Below, piece after piece: positions 4,786 through 10,360 of a stretch of DNA of 10,360 nucleotides. This DNA is from Selenomonadaceae bacterium (GTDB lineage: Bacteria > Bacillota > Negativicutes > Selenomonadales > Selenomonadaceae). The stretch lies in contig JAEEGN010000183.1 in assembly GCA_016280345.1 (NCBI GenBank), positions 1 through 10,360 of the forward strand. Direction: 5' to 3'. The notes beneath the pieces were generated by a model that was not told where the DNA came from, searched no databases, and saw only the letters and a list, made by a program, of their open reading frames with translations. The translations under genes and the position numbers were made by a program. Position 1 is the stretch's first letter, and each line of letters starts with the position of its first letter.

Positions 4786-5865
4786 GTGGAGAAATTGTCA
4801 CCGCAGCGTATAAGCGAATTGACAAAGATGCTCCGCCAAGCAAAGAGCGTAGAAGACGTAATCGAGAGAGGCAGGTCACTAAGCATGAATTTCAGTCGGG
4901 AGCAAGCACGGGAGTATCTGGAATTGATACGTCCGGAGAGTGAAAGGGAAGAGAACGCTGACTGCCCTGTTGGAAGCGGCCGATTCATGCATTCGCTAAT
5001 TGACCTTCACATGCACAGCACCGCTTCGGACGGGAAGGACACGCCGGCGGCTCTGTGGGAAAAGATCCGGCAAATGGGAATCCGGTGCTTTTCTTTGACG
5101 GACCATGATACGATTGACGGCGCGCGGGAAATGGAACGGTTGGTGGCCGGGGACGGTGATGCCGGTGTCCGGTTCATTCGCGGCATCGAGTTTTCCGCGA
5201 TCTCGCCCGCGGGGAAATGTCATATCCTGGGATACGGTTATGATTGGGACAATGATGTCTTCCGGGCGGCGTTGGAGAAGTGCGCCGAACTCCGGCGCCG
5301 GAAGCTGGAGCAGCGGCTGGATTTCCTGCGGCGGGAATACCGGATTGTGTTCGCCGAGGAGGATATGGCGGAAATGCGCCGCCGGAAAAGCGTCGGCAAG
5401 CCGCATCTGGGGGAACTCATGGTGAAGCAGGGCGTCGTGGATTCTGTCGCCGAGGCCATCGACAAGTATATCAACCGTTGCCCGAAGCTGGAGAACCGCA
5501 TGCCGGCGGACGAGGTCATCGCGGCGATTCGCGCGGCCGGCGGTATTTCAGTCTGGGCGCACCCGTACGGCGGCGTGGGAGAGCGGCCCCGTTCCGGCGA
5601 GGAGTTCCGGGCCCAGCAATCCTATCTGCGGGAAAAGGGATTGCAGGGGCTGGAATGTTTCTATTCGCGGTTCACGCCGGAGCAGATCGATGCGCTGACG
5701 GCCAGCGCGTCGGCAAACGGCTTGTGCGTATCCGGCGGCAGCGACTATCACGGGCGCAAGACGTACCCGGAGCCGGGAACCCTGAACGCCGACGGCGTTC
5801 CCGTGGAAGCGGAGCGGCTGTCCATCCTCGGGAAGCTCGGGGAGTCCATAGCGCCGGGGGATTGA
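4786..5865 (+). CDS. PHP-domain phosphoesterase with a Nif11-leader-like N-terminal extension
   Basis: PHP-domain hydrolases of the YciV/RNase AM (TrpH) type remove phosphate from nucleoside 3',5'-bisphosphates or short RNA 5' ends. Numbering from GTG 4786 (359 aa), the metal ligands are all present: DLHMHS (His75, His77), TDHD (106-108), GIEFS (Glu135), His146, WAHP (His259) and GSDYH (Asp320, His322). The GTG start is preferred because AGGGGAGG lies nine bases before it; ATG 4765 in the same frame has a weaker site. Residues 1 to about 55 do not belong to the PHP fold. They read like the small Nif11/RiPP-leader-like proteins of Firmicutes (SPQRISELTKMLRQAKSVED, then FSREQAREYLELI). ATG 4987 (residue 68) is where a normal PHP protein would begin, but no good ribosome binding site precedes it. 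The gene is either a true fusion or a PHP gene joined to a relic leader ORF. PHP family firm; exact substrate inferred. Confidence 0.9.
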   Translation: MEKLSPQRISELTKMLRQAKSVEDVIERGRSLSMNFSREQAREYLELIRPESEREENADCPVGSGRFMHSLIDLHMHSTASDGKDTPAALWEKIRQMGIRCFSLTDHDTIDGAREMERLVAGDGDAGVRFIRGIEFSAISPAGKCHILGYGYDWDNDVFRAALEKCAELRRRKLEQRLDFLRREYRIVFAEEDMAEMRRRKSVGKPHLGELMVKQGVVDSVAEAIDKYINRCPKLENRMPADEVIAAIRAAGGISVWAHPYGGVGERPRSGEEFRAQQSYLREKGLQGLECFYSRFTPEQIDALTASASANGLCVSGGSDYHGRKTYPEPGTLNADGVPVEAERLSILGKLGESIAPGD

Positions 5866-5890
5866 AGCGATGATTGCCCGATTGCGCGCG

Positions 5891-5926
5891 AAAAAAGGAG
5901 AGAAGCGGTGGCTTCTCTCCTTTTTT
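5891..5926. terminator. Bidirectional intrinsic terminator between the PHP gene and csaB
   Basis: A perfect 16-bp stem (5891-5906 with 5911-5926) closes a GGTG loop. The arm ends are A6 and T6, so each strand has a stem followed by a U-run. It ends transcripts of both convergent genes, 25 nt after the PHP stop and 27 nt after the csaB stop on the other strand. Confidence 0.93.
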
Positions 5927-5953
5927 GCCTAGGCGTATGCGGTTTTGGGCGCC

Positions 5954-7051
5954 TTATTTCTTCGATTCGATGAATTCCAGGGCCATTTCGGCGTTGCTGT
6001 AAGCGAGTTTGCGGAGCTGGGCGAGGAGGTCGGCGTTCTTGTCGCGGAATTCCTTGCGGCTGTCCCATTTTTCCCGCACGGCGTTGAGGATGGCGGTCGC
6101 CGTCACGTCTTCGAGGTTGCCGACGGACTGTTCGCCGATGGAGCTCAGGAAGCGGTCGATTTTCGGGTCGTAGGAGAGGCCCAGCATGGGGACGCCCATG
6201 ACGCCGGCGAAAATCAGCGCGTGCAGGCGAATGGAGATCAGGAGGTCGAGGTTGCCGACCAGGGACAGCAGCTCGCTGGTCATGTACTCGCCGGGGAGGA
6301 CGACGGCCGCTTCTTTCATGCGGGCGGCGATGGTTTCCGCCGCGTGGACGTCTTCCGGGTACTGCATGGGCAGGAAGACGATGCGGGCGTCGCGCTCGGC
6401 CGCCAGCTGGTCCGCCGCCTCGGCGATGGCCTGCTTGTAGGAATCCCAGCCGCGCCACTCGCGGACGGAGATGCCGATGATGGGGCGGGCGCCGTCGGCC
6501 TTGAATTTCCGCAGGATGCCCCGGCCGATGCCGCGGTCCACCGGGTGGATGGCCAGTACCGGGTCGGCGGTGACGTGGATGGGCGGCCGGTGGATGGAGA
6601 GGCTCCGCAGTTCGTCCATGGAGCCCTGGTCGCGCACCGTGATCAGCGAGACGTGGTTGCCGACGGTCCGCATGACCCAGCGCGCGAAAGCGCCGCAGAC
6701 GGGGCCGATGCCCTGGGCGTAGAGCATGACCGGCGTGCCCAGGAGCCGCGCCAGCAGGATGACGCTCAGGTAGTAGTAGAGGCTCCGGCCGCTGGTGACG
6801 TTCTGGAGCAGGCTGCCGCCGCCGGAAATCATGAGGTCGGCCTGGCGGAGCGCCGCGGCGATCTGTCCCACGTCCAGCCAGGGGATGGCCTTCACGCCGT
6901 GGCGGCTGGCGGTGTCCTCCGGGTCGGCGGAGATGACCGTGATATGCAGTTTCGGGTCGATGTCCGACAGTACCTCGATCATCGCCGCCAGCATCGCTTC
7001 GTCGCCAGCGTTCTTCGAGCCGTAGTACCCGGACACAACGATATTGCTCAT
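5954..7051 (-). CDS. csaB: Polysaccharide pyruvyl transferase CsaB
   Basis: CsaB transfers pyruvate from phosphoenolpyruvate to a secondary cell-wall polysaccharide, making the ketal-pyruvylated sugar that SLH-domain surface proteins bind. The protein has 365 residues. The N-terminus is typical (SGYYGSKNAGDEAML, residues 7-21), followed by GGGSLLQ (77-83), YAQGIGP (111-117) and the C-lobe SIRLHALIF (273-281) with the conserved His277, the layout of the pyruvyl-transferase family (GT-B-like). ATG 7051 is chosen because it matches the family start and overlaps the upstream stop in the sequence ATGA, which suggests translational coupling; the frame is open 15 codons further upstream inside the previous gene. 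AAAGGAG lies 14 nt upstream, rather far, which also fits coupling. It is the last gene of the minus-strand operon and is followed by the shared terminator. The enzyme acts at the cytoplasmic face. Confidence 0.94.
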   Translation of the reverse strand: MSNIVVSGYYGSKNAGDEAMLAAMIEVLSDIDPKLHITVISADPEDTASRHGVKAIPWLDVGQIAAALRQADLMISGGGSLLQNVTSGRSLYYYLSVILLARLLGTPVMLYAQGIGPVCGAFARWVMRTVGNHVSLITVRDQGSMDELRSLSIHRPPIHVTADPVLAIHPVDRGIGRGILRKFKADGARPIIGISVREWRGWDSYKQAIAEAADQLAAERDARIVFLPMQYPEDVHAAETIAARMKEAAVVLPGEYMTSELLSLVGNLDLLISIRLHALIFAGVMGVPMLGLSYDPKIDRFLSSIGEQSVGNLEDVTATAILNAVREKWDSRKEFRDKNADLLAQLRKLAYSNAEMALEFIESKK

Positions 7052-9105
7052 GCCTTCGACTGATTCTCCTTTGCCGCTTTGAGAAGCCTGTCCCATACCG
7101 CGGCCAGTGCCATCGCGACCGCGCCGATCATCGCTCCCCCCACGAGCCCGCCGATGCCGCGGGCAAACGACATCATCACCGGCGTGCGCATGTGGGCGAA
7201 GGTTTCAACCATCGATCCCTGCCCGATGGTCGCCGCCAATACGAGCAGAAAGAATACCATGGCCGGCCAGTGGCGGAAAAAGGCGTAAGCCGCCAGCATA
7301 AAGGCCGGATGGCCGATCAGGAGCTCTTTGGAGCGGGGCCGGGCGTACAGGGACTGCTCCAGAAAAGCCCGGAACCGCATTTCAAGGCCCGAGACCGGCA
7401 TCCCCATATTGTGCCCGGAGCGGGCCACGAAGACGACGGCGGCAACCAGGAGCCCGAAGAGCACCGCCAGCGTCCGCACCGTTACCGTCATGTCGAGCAG
7501 CCGCCGCCCCTGCTCCCAGAGGCTGGGGGAGTCAGCCATGTCGCCGCTGAAGACGGGGAAGCGTTCCAGGAACGCCACCGCCACCAGCAGGATGGGCAGG
7601 ATGAAGGTCAGCTTGACGCCGCGGAAGATGTTGACTTCGAGGAAATACTCGACGTCGGACAGCGCCCCCGAGAGATAGGCGGCGCCGACAAGGGACAGCG
7701 CCCCGGAAAGAAAGAGGGCCGCTGCCGCCAGGGGAATGAGCCGGGAAAGGGGCCAGTCCGGCCGCTCGTTCATGGCCCGCAGGCGGTCGAGCTGCCAGAT
7801 GACGGCCAGGGCCGGAAAGACGTTGGCGCTGGCGATGGCCGCCAGCAGGCGGATCTTGCCGCCGTGCCCCATCAGGACGGGGACGGCCGCCAGCAGAGCG
7901 CCGACGGCGAACAGCAGGAGCTGCTGCCGGGGGCGGCGGTTCAGCGCCGGGATGACCAGCGACAGGTAGAGGACGCCGGCCGCGGCCACGCCGACGACGA
8001 CAAGCGCCCGCAGGGACGGCGACGGCTCGAAGGGCTCGAACCAGGTCGCCGGGCCGAAGGAAAAGCCCTTTGATTTCAGGATGTCACGGGTATCCGAGAT
8101 GTATTCGAGGTTCGTTTCCAGCAGCGTCTTGCCGATGACCGGCTTGTCAAAGATGCGCAGGAGGTCGATGCGGATATTGCGTTCCTCATCGGTGTTCGCC
8201 CAGCGGCTGACCGCCGCCGGCGGTTTCATCTTGAGCTGCTCGTCCTTGGGAATGGAGTAGAGCCGGGCCGCCCGGTAGCCGAGGCCCCGGGCCGTTTCCA
8301 CCAGCCCCTCCTGAGGCAGGAACTGGAGCTGCGTCGTGGCCTCGATGAGTCCCAGGGTGATGCCCCGGGCCTGACATTCGCGGATCACCGGCTCCAGCGT
8401 CTTCGGCGCTCCCAGCGTCTCGGCGCCGGAATAGACGAGCTCGGACACGCGGATGCCGTCGAGACGGCGGAAGACGGCGGCAATCTGTTCGTCGGTGACC
8501 TTCGTGTAATTGCTGGGCCGGGCGATGACGGTAAAGCCCGCCGCGTTCACCGCTTTCATCTCGTCGGTGGGCAGGCCCAGATTCATCTTCAGGAAGGAAA
8601 GGTATTCGGCCTTCACCGCCAGGGCCTCCTGCCCGTCCACGGTGAACGGCCGCACCCGGTCCGCGCCGAGGCGGAGGATCAGGTCCTCCTTCACCTCGCG
8701 GAAGGTCAGGGGATCGTGTCCCGTCACGTAGACCTCGGTGCCGACGATGGCGCCGCTTTCCACCAGCGCCCGCCAGCCGGGACTGGTCAGAGAGCCGCTC
8801 TGGTAGCGCTCGAAGATCTCGGCCCCCGGCGTCGCGCTGGCCTTGCCGTTCACGTTGAGCTTCTTGAAGGTCGTCTCATAGACCGCCAGCGACGTGATGC
8901 CGGCCTCCTTCGCCAGCCGCAGGACTTCTTCCGGGGGGCGCCCCTCGCGCGCCGCCAGCTCCAGCAGGCCCTCGTAGTCAATGGCGAGATCGATGGTCAT
9001 ATTCTGTTGTTCCGCCCGGTAGCGCATGACGTTGATGACCATCGACGCCAGAAAGCCGACGAGAATGACCGCCAGCAGCACCCGGTTGTATTGGAATCGT
9101 TTCAT
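7048..9105 (-). CDS. DUF5693 family multi-pass membrane protein
   Basis: A 685-residue protein of a family without known function that commonly sits beside csaB in Firmicutes. The N-terminus has one membrane helix (about 9-26, VLLAVILVGFLASMVI). A long soluble region of about 330 residues follows, presumably outside the cytoplasmic membrane, with an alternating strand/helix character that may be a TIM-barrel-like or deacetylase-like fold (inference only). From about residue 368 there are roughly eight hydrophobic segments to the end, for example LPILLVAVAFLERF and GLVGGAMIGAVAMALAAVW. ATG 9105 has GAGGG just upstream with short spacing. The gene begins 24 nt after the DUF2993 gene and overlaps csaB by 4 nt. 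The context suggests a part in making, modifying or exporting the pyruvylated wall polymer, but no catalytic motif was recognised. Confidence 0.9.
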   Translation of the reverse strand: MKRFQYNRVLLAVILVGFLASMVINVMRYRAEQQNMTIDLAIDYEGLLELAAREGRPPEEVLRLAKEAGITSLAVYETTFKKLNVNGKASATPGAEIFERYQSGSLTSPGWRALVESGAIVGTEVYVTGHDPLTFREVKEDLILRLGADRVRPFTVDGQEALAVKAEYLSFLKMNLGLPTDEMKAVNAAGFTVIARPSNYTKVTDEQIAAVFRRLDGIRVSELVYSGAETLGAPKTLEPVIRECQARGITLGLIEATTQLQFLPQEGLVETARGLGYRAARLYSIPKDEQLKMKPPAAVSRWANTDEERNIRIDLLRIFDKPVIGKTLLETNLEYISDTRDILKSKGFSFGPATWFEPFEPSPSLRALVVVGVAAAGVLYLSLVIPALNRRPRQQLLLFAVGALLAAVPVLMGHGGKIRLLAAIASANVFPALAVIWQLDRLRAMNERPDWPLSRLIPLAAAALFLSGALSLVGAAYLSGALSDVEYFLEVNIFRGVKLTFILPILLVAVAFLERFPVFSGDMADSPSLWEQGRRLLDMTVTVRTLAVLFGLLVAAVVFVARSGHNMGMPVSGLEMRFRAFLEQSLYARPRSKELLIGHPAFMLAAYAFFRHWPAMVFFLLVLAATIGQGSMVETFAHMRTPVMMSFARGIGGLVGGAMIGAVAMALAAVWDRLLKAAKENQSKA

Positions 9106-9129
9106 TTGCCCTCGTTTTTCTTCTTTCCG

Positions 9130-9825
9130 TTACGGTTCGTTCTTGTGCTGGCTGGCCGTCAGCACGACCTGGCCGGTTTGCATCTCGACGGTGTCCAGCT
9201 CCACCGGCAGGTTGAGCCGGCGGAAGTCGAGGATTTCCACGTCGCCGAAGAAATTGCCGATGACGGCCCGCCCCAGCAGCGAATTCTTGAGGGTGAGCTG
9301 CGTCATGCGGAAATAGATGCGGTTGTCGTCCTCCAGCACGATGCCTTCCACGTGGATGTCCGCCCTCTGCCCGGCGATCCTCGCATGCCCCTCGGCCACG
9401 GCGAGATTGGGCTCGAGGGTGACCGTCACTTTATCCAGCCGGTCCACCTGCCGCTGCAGGAGGTCGGCCAGATTATCCGCCGTCATGGTGCCGTCGAGCT
9501 TGAGCTCTTTGGCGTTCTTGATGACGAACTGGCCCTTGCTGACGGCGTCCAGCGGGATGTCCACGTCGCGGCCGATGAGATGGAGCTTCGCCACCCGTAC
9601 CTCGCCCAGCAGGGCGTCGCGGGCCGACAACTCCACCCGGTCCATGTGGCCGAACAGCAGCAGCGGCGCCGGCAGGGCGCTGACGTCCGCCTTGACCTCC
9701 GTGGCCCGCAGGGCCTGGCCGATCTTCGATTCCAGCGTCTTCTCCGCCAGGAACGGCAGGGCGAATTGCAGCACCACCAGGAGCGCGAGGAGAAGTCCCA
9801 GGAAAATTGTCAGCGTCTTTCGCAC
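9130..9825 (-). CDS. DUF2993 (LmeA-like) lipid-binding envelope protein
   Basis: A 231-residue protein starting at GTG 9825, with a near-perfect AAAGGAGGG seven bases upstream. An N-terminal signal anchor (about 5-25, LTIFLGLLLALLVVLQFAL) is followed by an extracytoplasmic domain of alternating beta strands typical of the DUF2993/LmeA family. In mycobacteria LmeA binds phospholipids and supports lipomannan maturation; the role in Firmicutes is not known. Visible family traits are the early AEKTLESKIGQAL helix and repeated 'the-x-E/D-x-V/L' strands with the closing NLPVELDTVEMQTGQV. It lies 33 nt after prfB and 24 nt before the DUF5693 gene, so all are probably cotranscribed. A lipid-linked envelope role would suit its position ahead of csaB. 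Confidence 0.88.
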   Translation of the reverse strand: MRKTLTIFLGLLLALLVVLQFALPFLAEKTLESKIGQALRATEVKADVSALPAPLLLFGHMDRVELSARDALLGEVRVAKLHLIGRDVDIPLDAVSKGQFVIKNAKELKLDGTMTADNLADLLQRQVDRLDKVTVTLEPNLAVAEGHARIAGQRADIHVEGIVLEDDNRIYFRMTQLTLKNSLLGRAVIGNFFGDVEILDFRRLNLPVELDTVEMQTGQVVLTASQHKNEP

Positions 9826-9842
9826 GCGGTGTCCCTCCTTTG
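9826..9842 (-). promoter_or_regulatory. Strong ribosome binding site with GTG start for the DUF2993 gene
   Basis: AAAGGAGGG precedes GTG 9825 by seven bases and sets the start of this gene. No ATG in frame nearby would give the complete signal anchor. Confidence 0.75.
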
Positions 9843-9858
9843 CTGTCGGAGCAGGGTA

Positions 9859-10360
9859 TCAGATCTGGTGGTTGGCCTTCGCCGACAGGAAGGCTTCGAT
9901 GAAGCCGTCGAGGTCGCCGTCCATGACCGCCTGGACGTTGCCGGTCTCGAAGCTCGTCCGGTGGTCCTTTACCATCGTATAGGGCTGGAAAACGTAGGAG
10001 CGAATCTGGCTGCCCCATTCGATTTTCTGCTGCACGCCCTCCAGCTGGGCGATTTCCTCTTCCTTCTTCTTCTGCTCCAGCTCGAACAACTTGGCCCGCA
10101 GCATCCGCATGCAGACTTCGCGGTTCTGGATCTGGGAGCGCTCGTTCTGGCACTGGACGACGATGCCCGTGGGTATGTGCGTCATGCGGACCGCCGACGA
10201 GGTCTTGTTGATGTGCTGGCCGCCGGCGCCGCTGGAACGGTAAGTATCGACGCGCACGTCGTCCATGTTGACCTCGACTTCCTTGGCGTCCTCGATTTCC
10301 GGCATGATGTCGCAGGCGGCGAAGGACGTATGGCGGCGGGCGTTGGCGTCAAAGGGCGAG
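9859..10360 (-). CDS. prfB: Peptide chain release factor 2, C-terminal part
   Basis: RF2 recognises UGA and UAA stop codons on the ribosome and triggers peptidyl-tRNA hydrolysis. The visible 166 residues hold the stop-codon-reading tripeptide SPF (encoded at 10351-10359), which separates RF2 from RF1. They also hold the catalytic GGQ (10216-10224) in the context SSGAGGQHINKT, and then the conserved QCQNERSQ and WGSQIRSYVFQPY stretches. The gene starts beyond the right edge of the window, so the usual RF2 programmed-frameshift site cannot be examined. A predicted coiled helix (about 25 Lys/Glu-rich residues) follows the GGQ domain as in other RF2 proteins. It ends in TGA, one of the codons it reads itself. 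It is the first visible gene of the minus-strand operon. Confidence 0.97.
   Translation of the reverse strand, partial: SPFDANARRHTSFAACDIMPEIEDAKEVEVNMDDVRVDTYRSSGAGGQHINKTSSAVRMTHIPTGIVVQCQNERSQIQNREVCMRMLRAKLFELEQKKKEEEIAQLEGVQQKIEWGSQIRSYVFQPYTMVKDHRTSFETGNVQAVMDGDLDGFIEAFLSAKANHQI

Noticed and set aside
5945..7063. Long open frame of 372 codons on the plus strand opposite csaB
   Set aside because: It is the antisense shadow of csaB in GC-rich DNA. Its composition is repetitive in Asp, Gly, Ala, Val and Arg, and it shows no motif, while the minus strand carries all pyruvyl-transferase motifs.
7192..8073. Open frame of 293 codons on the plus strand opposite the DUF5693 gene
   Set aside because: It is rich in Gln, Gly, Asp and Arg with no folded-domain pattern; the minus strand encodes clear membrane helices, so this is a shadow.
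1..10360. CRISPR array, tRNA, rRNA or known riboswitch
   Set aside because: No regularly spaced repeats, no cloverleaf-like sequence with conserved arms and no recognisable riboswitch core were seen on either strand.

Overview
The window comes from a fairly GC-rich bacterium, most likely a Firmicutes lineage of the Negativicutes type (Selenomonas, Megasphaera, Dialister and relatives). This placement is inferred from the minus-strand row prfB - DUF2993/LmeA-like - DUF5693 - csaB. It is consistent with the codon style, but no rRNA or marker tree was available.

Layout. (1) 1-1245: the 3' part of an rtcB RNA ligase gene (+), closed by a clear intrinsic terminator. (2) 1246-4760: an accessory stretch of relics and duplications. 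It holds a minus-strand gene tail, two copies of a promoter/operator/start cassette of a DUF4143 ATPase, an exact 26-bp-arm palindrome at the point where the first copy breaks off, AT-rich fragments of unrecognised genes, one intact DUF4143 ATPase, a frameshifted PrsW-like membrane-protease remnant, and an AT-rich orphan gene. (3) 4786-5865: a PHP-domain phosphoesterase whose reading frame carries an N-terminal extension resembling a Nif11/RiPP-leader-like small protein. It ends at a strong bidirectional terminator. (4) 5954-10360: the minus-strand housekeeping operon, running from the end of prfB (release factor 2) through a DUF2993 protein and a multi-pass DUF5693 protein to csaB (polysaccharide pyruvyl transferase). 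Spacings are 33 nt, 24 nt and a 4-nt ATGA overlap.

How the genes work together. The minus-strand genes fit a conserved cell-envelope cluster: CsaB pyruvylates the wall polymer that anchors SLH-domain proteins, and the DUF5693 and DUF2993 proteins are membrane-associated partners of unknown role. The accessory stretch looks like a hot spot where DUF4143 cassettes and small AT-rich genes have been gained and lost between two stable core blocks.

The most unusual observations are four. The duplicated 213-bp cassette differs at only five positions, and its three coding changes are all silent. A perfect 13-bp inverted repeat straddles the -10 box of both copies. A perfect palindrome begins at the exact base where the cassette homology ends. 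The PHP reading frame may be a fusion to a leader-like domain. No CRISPR array, tRNA, rRNA, transposase or integrase was seen.
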